Shown here in pieces: positions 16,705-25,144 of a DNA stretch of 64,000 bases. Both the position numbers and the translations under genes were made by a program. The notes below the pieces were generated by a model. It was given only the letters and a program-made list of their open reading frames with translations, was not told the origin of the DNA and made no database searches. The stretch comes from Deltaproteobacteria bacterium YD0425bin51 (GTDB lineage Bacteria; Desulfobacterota; Desulfobacteria; Desulfobacterales; YD0425bin51), in assembly GCA_002753225.1 (NCBI GenBank), contig PDZS01000001.1:62001-126000 (forward strand), given 5' to 3'. The first letter of the stretch is position 1, and each line of letters begins with the position of its first letter.

Positions 16705-16914
16705 ATGGGCAATATTACTGAATTTTGCAAAGGGTGCGTAAAAATAAATGCTGAAGAGAATTGCACAGCTTACAAAGATCCGTCAAAATTAATGAAGTGG
16801 GTAAATGGCGAATCAAAATTAGGGTGTTCATTCAATTCGGCAGTTCATATGAAAGATAAAACCCAGACAACTAAAGAGCGTGTTGGTCAACAAAAACAGA
16901 AAAAGAAGATTTAA
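16705..16914 (+). CDS. Small Cys-rich hypothetical protein
   Basis: A 69-residue protein with four cysteines in the pattern FCKGC...ENCTAY...LGCSFN, a spacing that would suit zinc or an iron-sulfur site. The tail is Lys/Gln-rich. It has an excellent Shine-Dalgarno (AAGGAGGAAG at about 16684-16693) and is followed by a clear rho-independent terminator, so it is a real, separately ended transcript. I recognise the style from short proteins of Desulfobacterota but know no function. Confidence 0.7.
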   Translation: MGNITEFCKGCVKINAEENCTAYKDPSKLMKWVNGESKLGCSFNSAVHMKDKTQTTKERVGQQKQKKKI

Positions 16915-16934
16915 TTGCTATTTTTTCTTGAAAC

Positions 16935-16988
16935 AAAAAGAGCTTTGCCTTATTTTTAGATAAAAAGGCTTAAAGCTCTTTTTTTTTA
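16935..16988 (+). terminator. Rho-independent terminator
   Basis: AAAAAGAGCTTTGCCTT (from 16935) pairs with AAGGCTTAAAGCTCTTTTT, with one mismatch and a short A/T loop, followed by a run of about ten T. It lies 20 bp after the small Cys-rich gene. Confidence 0.85.
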
Positions 16989-17010
16989 TAGAAATTAAAT
17001 GGAGACAACA

Positions 17011-17703
17011 ATGAACGAACACCATATAATTCAATTAGGGTGGACAAATTCATATCTGATTGAAGGAGATAATGGTTATATTCTTATAGATGCTGGGATT
17101 TATGGGAAGGAAGAGGTTTTCTTTAAATACCTTGATAAGAAAAATATTAGACCTCATGATATTAGTCTGATTATTATAACACATGCCCATCTGGATCATG
17201 TGGGAAGTTTGCATGCCATAAAGGAGAGATGCGGATGCTCTGTAGTAATACATGAAAAAGATGCATCCCTACTTGTTGAATCAAAAATTTCGATTACTCA
17301 GGGAACACAATTTGTGGCAAAGTTAATTAGTTGGTTAGCCAGCAGCCTTCCAAGTACTGTAGATTATTTGTTTGGATTTAAACCTGTTAACCCAGAGATT
17401 TTAGTAACTGATGAAGGAATGAAGCTTCATGATTTTGGCTTTCCAGCCATAATTATACCAACTCCAGGGCATACGCCCGGCTCTATTTCTATATTAACTG
17501 ATTTTGGAGACGCTTACGTAGGAGATATAGCTTATAACTATTATCCTTTTGGTTTAGGTCCTTATTTCCCTCCATTTGCAATGAACAAGAATCTTATTTA
17601 TTTAAGCTGGCAAAAAATACTTAATATGGGTGCGCTAAAAATATTTCCATCCCATGGTAAACCCTTTGATTCTGAAATATTAAGACAAAAGATAGAGGAA
17701 TGA
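17011..17703 (+). CDS. MBL-fold metallo-hydrolase
   Basis: A 230-residue metallo-beta-lactamase-fold enzyme. Metal ligands are visible: HAHLDHVGS (HxHxDH, about residues 58-66), the His of TPGHTPGS near 155, the Asp of YVGDIAYN near 172, and the His of FPSHGKPF near 217. The family includes glyoxalase II-like thioesterases and many hydrolases of unknown substrate; nothing here narrows it down. The ATG at 16999 is in frame, but GGAGA at 17001-17005 places the start at 17011. It lies 4 bp upstream of topB and is probably co-transcribed with it. Confidence 0.85.
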   Translation: MNEHHIIQLGWTNSYLIEGDNGYILIDAGIYGKEEVFFKYLDKKNIRPHDISLIIITHAHLDHVGSLHAIKERCGCSVVIHEKDASLLVESKISITQGTQFVAKLISWLASSLPSTVDYLFGFKPVNPEILVTDEGMKLHDFGFPAIIIPTPGHTPGSISILTDFGDAYVGDIAYNYYPFGLGPYFPPFAMNKNLIYLSWQKILNMGALKIFPSHGKPFDSEILRQKIEE

Positions 17704-17707
17704 AGAA

Positions 17708-19831
17708 GTGGGAAAAACTCTTATTTTAACTGAAAAACCTTCTGTTGCAATGGATTTTGCTAAAGCTCTCCAAATTAAGAATAAAAAAGATGGATATATA
17801 GAAGATAGTGAATACATTATAACATGGGCAGTAGGGCATTTAGTTACATTATTTGAGCCAGAAGATTATGATCCAAAGTGGTCAAAATGGAGATTAAACA
17901 ATCTTCCCATAATTCCTGATCAGTTTAAATATAAACCTATTTCAAAAACAAAAAAACAATTTAATATTATCAACTCAATTTTATCTAAAGAATCTATTGA
18001 TAAAATAATTATTGCTACTGATGCTGGAAGAGAAGGAGAAGTCATTGCCCGAACCATACTTATGTATAATGACTATTATGATGAAAATAAAACCCTTCGC
18101 TTTTGGACAAGTCAAGCATTAACGCCAAAAGTTGTAAAAGAAGGTTTGGATTCTGTAAAATCAGCAAAAGAATATGATAGACTTTGGCATGCAGGTCAGG
18201 CACGGCAAATAGCAGATTGGCTTGTTGGAATGAACGGGTCAAGGGTTGCTACAATTACAATGAATGACCTTTTTACTGTTGGAAGGGTTCAAACAGCAGT
18301 TTTGGCTCTAATAGTTAATAGAAGAAGAGAGCGGGAGAATTTTAAACCTGAAATTTATTGGTTAATTTCTGTTAAATTTTCAAATGAAAAAGGGATATGG
18401 ATTGGAAGGCATTTTAAAGAAGATGAAGGAAGCCGTTTTAATGTAAAAGAAAAAGCACAAGAAGTCGTAGATAGAGTTAAAGACAAGGTTGGTGTTGTTA
18501 TATCTGTTAAAAAAGAAAAAAAGAAACAGCCTCCTTTTCCCCTTTATTCCTTAACTGACCTTCAAAGGGATGCAAATATTAAATTGGGATTATCTGCAAA
18601 AAATACGCTGGATATTGCGCAAAGTCTTTATGAAGATAAAAAATGCCTCTCTTACCCCCGAACAGATTCTAAGGTTTTAGGCAGTAAAAATATAGATATG
18701 GTAAAAAAAATTGTTGAGAAGCTATCTGAATCTTACAAAGAAATATTTGGTGGAATAAACAATGAACTTATAAGCGGATCAAATAAAAGAGTATTTAATG
18801 ATGCAAAACTTACAGATCACCATGCATTGATTCCTTTGTCTCATCTTCCAAGCACAGCAAAGAAGGATGAGTCAAATGTTTATAATCTTGTTTTAAAGAG
18901 ATTTGCAGCAAGCTTTTATCCTGATTGTGAATATGAGCAAACAGAAATAATAACAGATGTAGAAAAAGAGTTGTTTAAGACTACAGGAAGAAGAATTTTA
19001 AACCCTGGATGGCAAGCTGTATATGGCAAAGAACTAGAAAAGGAAGATTTGGATGAAGAAGAGCAAAGCGATCTTCCAGCTCTTATATCAGGGGATTCTG
19101 CAAAAGTTGAAAAAGTTAACTTAGAAGAGAAGAAGACATCTCCGCCTCCTGAATATACAGAGGCTCTCCTTTTAAAAGATATGACAAATCCAGCAAAATA
19201 TGTATCAGAAGAAGAACTTAAAAAAATCTATAAAGGAGATGTAGGACTAGGAACTCAGGCTACTCGTGCTCAGATTATTGAAACACTTCTTTTAAGGAAA
19301 TATGTTGAGAGAAAAAAGAAACAACTACTGGCTACAGATAAAGGCTGTGAACTTATAGATACTTTAAGAAAGTTTGAAACTGCAAAAATACTTACATCTC
19401 CAGAGGAAACTGCTAGATGGGAAATTCATTTAGAACAGATTGCTTATGGAGAAGGGTCTGATGAAAAATTTATTTCAGATATCAAAAAGTTTATTGAAAA
19501 AACAGTAGAAGAGTTCAAAAATATTAATCTAAAAGATCCAGCCAGAAGAGTTGAGATTAATTGTAAATGCCCTAAATGCGGAGGGGAAATTATTGAAGGT
19601 AAAAAAGGATTTGGATGCTCTAACTGGAAAAAAGGCTGTAAATTTGTTGTATGGAAGACAATAGCAGGGAAAACTTTATCTGTACAAGAAGTTGAAACTA
19701 TAATACAAAAAGGTATTACAGATTTTCTTGATGGATTTATTTCAAAAAAAGGGAGTTCATTTTCGGCTCGTTTAAAGTTAGAAATAGAAGGTTTAGATGA
19801 GCCTAAAGTGGTTTTTGATTTTAAAAAATAG
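17708..19831 (+). CDS. topB: DNA topoisomerase III (type IA)
   Basis: A 707-residue type IA topoisomerase with a GTG start. The TOPRIM domain shows TEKPSVA (residues 8-14) and the metal-binding DAGREGE (105-111). The catalytic tyrosine is in YPRTDS (Y316). Near the C-terminus is a four-Cys zinc ribbon (CKCPKCGG and CSNWKKGCKF, about residues 619-645), as in TopB rather than the longer TopA. It relaxes and decatenates DNA during replication and recombination. It follows the MBL gene closely, and the DUF551 gene comes 8 bp later. Confidence 0.95.
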   Translation: MGKTLILTEKPSVAMDFAKALQIKNKKDGYIEDSEYIITWAVGHLVTLFEPEDYDPKWSKWRLNNLPIIPDQFKYKPISKTKKQFNIINSILSKESIDKIIIATDAGREGEVIARTILMYNDYYDENKTLRFWTSQALTPKVVKEGLDSVKSAKEYDRLWHAGQARQIADWLVGMNGSRVATITMNDLFTVGRVQTAVLALIVNRRRERENFKPEIYWLISVKFSNEKGIWIGRHFKEDEGSRFNVKEKAQEVVDRVKDKVGVVISVKKEKKKQPPFPLYSLTDLQRDANIKLGLSAKNTLDIAQSLYEDKKCLSYPRTDSKVLGSKNIDMVKKIVEKLSESYKEIFGGINNELISGSNKRVFNDAKLTDHHALIPLSHLPSTAKKDESNVYNLVLKRFAASFYPDCEYEQTEIITDVEKELFKTTGRRILNPGWQAVYGKELEKEDLDEEEQSDLPALISGDSAKVEKVNLEEKKTSPPPEYTEALLLKDMTNPAKYVSEEELKKIYKGDVGLGTQATRAQIIETLLLRKYVERKKKQLLATDKGCELIDTLRKFETAKILTSPEETARWEIHLEQIAYGEGSDEKFISDIKKFIEKTVEEFKNINLKDPARRVEINCKCPKCGGEIIEGKKGFGCSNWKKGCKFVVWKTIAGKTLSVQEVETIIQKGITDFLDGFISKKGSSFSARLKLEIEGLDEPKVVFDFKK

Positions 19832-19839
19832 AGGTTATT

Positions 19840-20049
19840 ATGGGTCACGTTAAATGGATTAGCACAAAGGATAAATTGCCTCAATCGTTTGAAAATGTTT
19901 TGTTTTATGAAATCTTTAGTGAAAAGATAAGGCTCGGTTATTATGATGAAGCTGCTGACGATTGGACTGTAAGCGGAAGCATAACTTCTATATTTGAGTC
20001 AAAAGATGTCCCTTTCTGGGCAGATTTACCTGAGCCTCCAGTCATATAA
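19840..20049 (+). CDS. DUF551-like small protein
   Basis: A 69-residue protein. The WISTKDKLPQSFENVLFYE start and the closing FWADLPEPP match the DUF551 pattern ('WIxxxxxLPexxxxVLxxx...WxxLPexP'), a small beta protein common in phages and bacterial genomes with no known activity. GAGG lies 9 bp before the ATG. It is 8 bp downstream of topB, so probably in that operon. Its last 24 bp overlap the end of the convergent tupC gene. Confidence 0.75.
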   Translation: MGHVKWISTKDKLPQSFENVLFYEIFSEKIRLGYYDEAADDWTVSGSITSIFESKDVPFWADLPEPPVI

Positions 20050-20775
20050 TTTTTTTTCTATATTTATAAAAGCTGATACAAATTCATTATCTGGCTCATT
20101 TATAATTTTATTTGGTGTTCCTATTTGTATTATTTTACCTTGGTTCATAACAGCTATACGGCTTGAAAGTCTTACAGCTTCAGCTAAATCATGAGTTGCA
20201 ATAATTGCAGTTGTTTTTGTTTCAGAAAGTATTTGTGATAGATCGCAAATAAGTGATTCGCGAGTTGGAGGATCAAGGGAAACAAAAGCCTCATCCAAAA
20301 ATACAATTTCTGGTTTTATGGAAAATGCTCTAGCAAGGCTTACTCTTTTTGCTTCCCCTCCTGAGAGCTTTTTAGCAGATCTATCAAGCAGATGTTCAAT
20401 ACTAAATTTTTTCACATAATATTCAATTATTCCTGAAAAATCTTTGCTTTTTATACCTCGGATTTTTAAGCCAGATACAATATTATTGAAAACAGTAGTA
20501 TCAAATAAAAGGGGTTCTTGAAAAACCATTGCAATCTTTCTGCGGTAATTAAAAAAATCTTTTCTTGTAATAAGTTTTTTATCTTTAAAGAAAAGGTCCC
20601 CTTTGTAAAATTTAATAAGGCATGCAAGAGTCATAAGAAGAGTTGATTTTCCAGTGCCGTTTGGTCCTATTATTGATATAATTTCTCCTTCTTGAATAAC
20701 AAATGAAGGTATTTCTATTACAGAGACTCCCCCTCTTTTTACAAAACTATCTTTAAGTTCCAAAATTTTATTCAT
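20026..20775 (-). CDS. tupC: Tungstate ABC transporter ATP-binding protein
   Basis: A 249-residue ABC ATPase. Walker A GPNGTGKS (about residues 37-44), signature LSGGEAKR (about 139-146), Walker B VFLDEAFVSLD and the switch His in ATHD are all present. It powers uptake through TupB. The tungstate assignment comes from the tupA and tupB partners rather than from this subunit. It overlaps tupB by 4 bp and converges with the DUF551 gene. Confidence 0.88.
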   Translation of the reverse strand: MNKILELKDSFVKRGGVSVIEIPSFVIQEGEIISIIGPNGTGKSTLLMTLACLIKFYKGDLFFKDKKLITRKDFFNYRRKIAMVFQEPLLFDTTVFNNIVSGLKIRGIKSKDFSGIIEYYVKKFSIEHLLDRSAKKLSGGEAKRVSLARAFSIKPEIVFLDEAFVSLDPPTRESLICDLSQILSETKTTAIIATHDLAEAVRLSSRIAVMNQGKIIQIGTPNKIINEPDNEFVSAFINIEKKLYDWRLR

Positions 20776-21470
20776 CTTGGTCTTTCTCTTTGCTGAATGT
20801 ATGTTAAAACAGCATTAATTAAAAGGGAAAGAGTTAGAAGAATTACGCTTAAAGCAATGGCTAACTCAAAATTACCTTTTCCTGTTTCCATTACTGTTGC
20901 TGTTGTTAAAACCCTGGAATATCCTTTGATGTTTCCACCAACCATTATGGATGCGCCAACTTCTGAAATTACGCCCCCAAAACCTGCCATAATAGCAGCA
21001 AGGAGTGGAAGTCTTGCTTCTTTTATGAGAAGCCACACCATTTGTATGCGGGAAGCCCCAAGCGCTAATATCTGGAGTTTTAAATTTTTAGGCAGATGTT
21101 GAATTGCTGATGCTGATATTCCCATAATAATAGGAGTTGCAATAATAGATTGTGCTATAATCATAGCAAAAGGGGTATATAGAAGCTCTAAATAGCCAAG
21201 AGGACCATTTCTCCAAAGCATAATACTGACAAATAAACCTACTACTACAGGAGGGAGTCCCATTCCCGTGTTTATCAGGCTTATGACAAAACGCTTTCCT
21301 TTAAATTCTGTAAGAGCTATAACTGTACCTGAAGATACTCCTAAAATTAAGCTTATTAATGTAGCAGTGCCTGATATTTTTAGAGATAATAGAGTTATTG
21401 ATAAGACTTCGGGATCAAGGTGAATAAGCAACATAATCGCTTCCTTGATCCCTGTAATAATTACATCCAT
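20772..21470 (-). CDS. tupB: Tungstate ABC transporter permease
   Basis: A 232-residue permease with about five membrane helices. The cytoplasmic EAA-type loop lies around ALGASRIQMVWLLIKEARLPLL (about residues 137-158), and VISEVGASIMVGGNIKGYSR is typical of TupB. Together with TupA and TupC it imports tungstate, needed for tungsten-dependent oxidoreductases and formate dehydrogenases in anaerobes. It starts 3 bp after tupA and overlaps tupC by 4 bp, which indicates one operon. Confidence 0.9.
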   Translation of the reverse strand: MDVIITGIKEAIMLLIHLDPEVLSITLLSLKISGTATLISLILGVSSGTVIALTEFKGKRFVISLINTGMGLPPVVVGLFVSIMLWRNGPLGYLELLYTPFAMIIAQSIIATPIIMGISASAIQHLPKNLKLQILALGASRIQMVWLLIKEARLPLLAAIMAGFGGVISEVGASIMVGGNIKGYSRVLTTATVMETGKGNFELAIALSVILLTLSLLINAVLTYIQQRERPR

Positions 21471-21473
21471 TTT

Positions 21474-22322
21474 CTATTTGCCAACTTCTTCATCTTTTTT
21501 CCCAGCGTCTGGTAAGAATAAAGGTGAGCCGAATTTATCAGCACCGAATGTTTTTATAATATCTTGTACTTCTTTGGAAACCATGAAATCAGAAAAAGAT
21601 TTAGCACCATCTATATTTACTTTTTGCCATTTTGCAGAATTTACTTCGATAACATGATAAATATTTAAAAGTATTGGCTCCCCTTCAACTAAAATTTCTA
21701 AGGCTATATTTTTCTTTAGAGCTAAATATGTGCCTCTGTCAGAAAGGGTATATCCATTTTTTTCTGAAGAAATTTTTAAAGTTTGACCCATTCCAAGACC
21801 TGTTTGCTGATACCACTTCTGTCCTTCTGGATTTAAGTTAGCCTTTTTCCATATTTTTTGTTCTAATGTATGGGTTCCTGAATTGTCTGCTCTGGTAAGA
21901 AAAACAGAACTGCTATCTGCGATCTTTTTTAAAGCAGCTAAAGCTGATTTTTCTCCTTTTATTTTAGCTGCATCTTCTTTTGGTCCTACAATAACAAAAT
22001 CATTATGCATTACAAGCTTTCTGTTTATACCAAAACCGCTTTCAACAAATTTCTTTTCAGCTTCTGGTGAATGAACAAGTAAAAGATCAGCTTCTCCTTT
22101 TTCTCCCATTTTTATTGCAGCGCCTGAACCAACAGATATAGTCTTTACAAAATATCCTGTCTTTTTTTCAAAAATTGGAATTAAAACATCTAAAAGCCCC
22201 GAATCTTGAGTACTAGTAGTTGTAGCAAGAATAATATTTTTTTGTTTTTCCATTGCGTCTGCTCCTCCTACAAAAGATGCGAAAATAATGAAAAATAAAG
22301 TTATTGCCTTTATTTTTGACAT
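21474..22322 (-). CDS. tupA: Tungstate-binding periplasmic protein
   Basis: A 282-residue substrate-binding protein with a signal peptide (cleavage near GGADA). The TupA ligand motif TTTSTQDSGLLD (about residues 34-45) and SVGSGAAIKMGEKGEADLLLVHSP (about 62-85) mark it as the high-affinity tungstate binder rather than ModA or PstS. On the minus strand TTAGGAGGA lies 9 bp before the ATG. It is the first gene of tupABC; a palindromic repeat (22421-22503) sits upstream. Confidence 0.92.
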   Translation of the reverse strand: MSKIKAITLFFIIFASFVGGADAMEKQKNIILATTTSTQDSGLLDVLIPIFEKKTGYFVKTISVGSGAAIKMGEKGEADLLLVHSPEAEKKFVESGFGINRKLVMHNDFVIVGPKEDAAKIKGEKSALAALKKIADSSSVFLTRADNSGTHTLEQKIWKKANLNPEGQKWYQQTGLGMGQTLKISSEKNGYTLSDRGTYLALKKNIALEILVEGEPILLNIYHVIEVNSAKWQKVNIDGAKSFSDFMVSKEVQDIIKTFGADKFGSPLFLPDAGKKDEEVGK

Positions 22323-22420
22323 GATGTTAAAATTCCTCCTAAATTTAAATTGTTAATATTTAGTTGTTTTTAAATATTTATCACGATTTTTTTTTTATAT
22401 CAATAATGATATAATGGAAA

Positions 22421-22503
22421 ATAAGTAACCGACCACTAGTTTTTCTGGATTCCCGCTTTCGTGGGAATCCATTTTGCAGGAAAACTTGTGGACGGTTACT
22501 TAT
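22421..22503. repeat. 83-bp nested palindromic element
   Basis: Outer arms ATAAGTAACCG (22421-22431) and CGGTTACTTAT (22493-22503) are perfectly complementary. Inside are partly paired CCACTAGTTTT and AAAACTTGTGG blocks and a core hairpin GGATTCCCGC/GTGGGAATCC. It lies between divergent tupA and coaD. The core and the AGTTTTT segments recur in the longer element at 60763-60923. Confidence 0.75.
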
Positions 22504-22523
22504 AATTAAGGAATATAATAATA

Positions 22524-23015
22524 ATGGAAAAGATAGCAATTTATCCTGGATCATTTGATCCAATTACAAATGGACATTTAGACATTATTGAGAGAGGTTT
22601 AAACATTTTTGATAAAATTATTGTAGCAATACTTTGTAATCCTGCAAAGAACCCTTTATTTACAGTAGAAGAACGTATAGATATTTTAAAAGAATGTTTT
22701 AGAGATAATCATAATATCGAAATAGATTCTTTTGGAGGACTTTTGGTCGACTATGCAGCAAAAAAGGGGGCGCATGCAATTTTACGTGGAATGAGAGCTG
22801 TATCTGATTTTGATTATGAATTTCAGTTGGCATTGATGAATAGACGCTTAAATCGGGATGTACAAACTGTTTTTCTCATGACTGGGCTTAGGTGGATTTA
22901 TATTAGCTCATCTACTGTAAAAGAAGCAGCTCGCTTTGGAGCAGATATTGATGAACTAGTTCCTTATATTGTTAATTGTAAATTAAAGGAGAAATTTGGT
23001 CACAGCTGTAAATAG
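22524..23015 (+). CDS. coaD: Pantetheine-phosphate adenylyltransferase
   Basis: A 163-residue enzyme of coenzyme A synthesis that makes dephospho-CoA from 4'-phosphopantetheine and ATP. The nucleotidyltransferase (T/H)xGH motif is in YPGSFDPITNGHLD (residues 6-19), RGMRAVSDFDYE (about 90-101) binds pantetheine, and the ISSSTVKE motif (about 127-134) is also present. The length is normal. The gene converges with the TrmN6-like methylase and overlaps its end by 44 bp. Confidence 0.96.
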   Translation: MEKIAIYPGSFDPITNGHLDIIERGLNIFDKIIVAILCNPAKNPLFTVEERIDILKECFRDNHNIEIDSFGGLLVDYAAKKGAHAILRGMRAVSDFDYEFQLALMNRRLNRDVQTVFLMTGLRWIYISSSTVKEAARFGADIDELVPYIVNCKLKEKFGHSCK

Positions 23016-23679
23016 CGATAGGAGGCAAAACCTTTAGTTCTACGCCTCCTTCTTTAATCCCTTCTATTAATATAAATTTTGCATTTGTACCTTTATCTGA
23101 GTAAACCATTTGAATATTTTTGGGCTCAATCTTTGATGCACGCATTGCAGTAACAATATCTGTGAGCCTTGCTGCAGGGTAGATACTTATAAATTTTCCT
23201 TTTTTTTTTAAAACACGTGCTGCTGTTTTTGTAACATCTTCTATTGAAGCCAAAATTTCATGTCGTGCTATTGCGCGTTCTTCATTTGGATTAATTCTTC
23301 CTGAATTTATTTTTCTATAAGGAGGATTCGAAATAACAATGTCAGAAGTTCCAGATATATCTTTAATTTTAAGGTTCTTCATGTCCATAAGGATAATTGA
23401 GATATTTTCAGTCAGACCATTTTCAGTTACGTTTTGAGATGCTAATTCAAATAGCTTTTTTTGTACTTCAATTCCATATATTCGAAGTTTAGGATAAAGA
23501 TAGGCAAGCATGAGTGGGAGAATACCGCATCCTGTACCTAAGTCAACTATTACATCTTTTATATCAGGACGAATAAAATTAGCCAAAAGAACCGCATCAA
23601 CGGAAAATCTATATCCGCTTTTATGTTGTTTGATTTTGATATTGCCGTTAAAAAAGGAGTCTGTAGTATATTCTTCCAT
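22972..23679 (-). CDS. tRNA1(Val) adenine-N6 methyltransferase-like protein (TrmN6/YfiC)
   Basis: A 235-residue class I SAM-dependent methyltransferase. DLGTGCGILPLML (about residues 44-56) is the SAM loop and NPPYRK (about 118-123) is the N6-adenine catalytic motif. The N-terminus FFNGNIKIKQHKSGYRFSVDAVLLA is characteristic of TrmN6. It should methylate A37 of tRNA-Val, although other NPPY methylases cannot be excluded. It lies 3 bp after the DUF721 gene, suggesting an operon, and overlaps coaD at the 3' end. Confidence 0.82.
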   Translation of the reverse strand: MEEYTTDSFFNGNIKIKQHKSGYRFSVDAVLLANFIRPDIKDVIVDLGTGCGILPLMLAYLYPKLRIYGIEVQKKLFELASQNVTENGLTENISIILMDMKNLKIKDISGTSDIVISNPPYRKINSGRINPNEERAIARHEILASIEDVTKTAARVLKKKGKFISIYPAARLTDIVTAMRASKIEPKNIQMVYSDKGTNAKFILIEGIKEGGVELKVLPPIAIYSCDQISPLIYN

Positions 23680-23682
23680 TAA

Positions 23683-24009
23683 TTAAACTGGTCCAATTTT
23701 AAATTTGATATCTTCAAGAATATTATTTCCAAGTGATAAATTTACCTTTTGGATTAGGTCTTTTTTTAAAAATTGTATCTCATTAAGCCAAACAGAGCTG
23801 CTGACATAAACTAAAAGAGTGTTCCCTTTAAATGCTGCTGGTTTTGCGTTATCAGAAATATTTTTTCCAACTGCATTACTCCAGACTTCCCATATTTGAA
23901 CAAGAACAGGAGCATTTTTTATTGTTGTATTAGTTAAAATATTATGAATTATCTGCCCTATATGGACAAAACCTTTTTTTTCTCTTATGTCATGTATGTC
24001 ATTTTTCAT
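23683..24009 (-). CDS. DUF721 (DciA-like) protein
   Basis: A 108-residue protein matching DUF721. The recognisable stretch is IWEVWSNAVGKNISDNAKPAAFKG (about residues 43-66) and then LLVYVSSSVWLNEIQFLKKDLIQKVN. Some DUF721 proteins (DciA) load the replicative helicase DnaB in bacteria without DnaC, and that may be the role here. It is the first gene of a two-gene minus-strand unit with the methylase and is divergent from hflK. Confidence 0.75.
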   Translation of the reverse strand: MKNDIHDIREKKGFVHIGQIIHNILTNTTIKNAPVLVQIWEVWSNAVGKNISDNAKPAAFKGNTLLVYVSSSVWLNEIQFLKKDLIQKVNLSLGNNILEDIKFKIGPV

Positions 24010-24103
24010 AATTTACTTGACTTAAAAAGCTCCATGATTTATGACTTTAAGTTGTATTTAATTATGTTTTATCAAAAAAACAATAAACTTAAGGTGATTT
24101 ATT

Positions 24104-25144
24104 ATGAGTTGGGACTGGGAAAAACTTAAAGAACAACAAAATCAACAACGCAACAGACATTCGCCACCTCCTAATGTAGAAGAATTAGTAAAAAAAGTCA
24201 AAGGGTTCAAATTACCAGGAGGCTCTTTTGCTATAGTTATTATTATAGCTGTCTTGCTTGCTTATTCTATGTTCTATACGATTGGAGTTGATGAAGTTGG
24301 AATCGTTCAAAGATTCGGCAAATATGTTCGTAAAACATATCCAGGGTTTAATGTAAAACTTCCGGATGGTATTGAAAAATTAACTAAGGTAAAAGTAACA
24401 TACGTATTTAAGGAAGAGTTTGGTTTTAAATCCACACGGGCAGATAGAAAATCTCTTTTGACTGAAACTGATGATGAAGCAGTATCTTTAATGCTTACAG
24501 GAGATCTTAATGTAGCAGTAGCTCCTTGGATTGTTCAGTATAAAGTGAAAGAACCTTATGATTATCTTTTCAAAGTGCAAAATGTCAGAAATTTGCTTAT
24601 AGATATGTCAGAAGCTACAATGAGAATTGTTGTTGGAGATAGAAGTATAAATGAAGTAATAAGCAAGCGTGAAGAAATAGCAGAAGAGGCAAAAAAATAC
24701 TTGCAAAATGAAATGAATGAAGCAGGTGCTGGCATTGAAATTATAACAATAGAAATGAAAAGGACCAATGTTCCAGAGCCAGTACAACCTTCTTTTAATG
24801 AAGTAAATCAGGCTATTCAAGAAAAAGAAAAATCAGTTTATCAGGCTAAAGAAGAATATAACAAGGCTATACCAACAGCAAGAGGGGAAGCTGAAAGAAC
24901 AATTAGAGGAGCTGAAGGTTATGCCTTAGATAGAATTAACAGGGCAAAAGGAGAGGCAGTAAGGTTTACAGCTCTGTATAATGAATACATCAAAGCAAAA
25001 GATGTAACAAGAAAGCGTCTTTATTTAGAAACAATGAGAGATATTGTTCCCAAAATGGGAAGCAAATATTTTATAGATGAAGGACAAAAAGGCTTTTTAC
25101 CGCTTTTAAACCTTGAAAAACAAACTGGTGGTGGCACAAAATGA
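24104..25144 (+). CDS. hflK: Membrane protease modulator HflK
   Basis: A 346-residue SPFH/band-7 protein. A short cytoplasmic N-terminus MSWDWEKLKEQQNQ leads to a membrane segment (about residues 44-61), then the band-7 domain beginning YTIGVDEVGIVQRFGKYV, and a coiled-coil C-terminal part rich in Ala/Glu (about 235-290). HflK and HflC form a large cage around the FtsH protease in the inner membrane and restrain its activity. AAGGTG precedes the ATG. It overlaps hflC by 4 bp. Confidence 0.94.
   Translation: MSWDWEKLKEQQNQQRNRHSPPPNVEELVKKVKGFKLPGGSFAIVIIIAVLLAYSMFYTIGVDEVGIVQRFGKYVRKTYPGFNVKLPDGIEKLTKVKVTYVFKEEFGFKSTRADRKSLLTETDDEAVSLMLTGDLNVAVAPWIVQYKVKEPYDYLFKVQNVRNLLIDMSEATMRIVVGDRSINEVISKREEIAEEAKKYLQNEMNEAGAGIEIITIEMKRTNVPEPVQPSFNEVNQAIQEKEKSVYQAKEEYNKAIPTARGEAERTIRGAEGYALDRINRAKGEAVRFTALYNEYIKAKDVTRKRLYLETMRDIVPKMGSKYFIDEGQKGFLPLLNLEKQTGGGTK

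Noticed and set aside
20026..20775. Phosphate or molybdate transporter instead of tungstate
   Set aside because: The neighbouring binding protein carries TupA-type motifs (TTTSTQDSGLLD), and no PstA/C pair or ModA-type protein is present.
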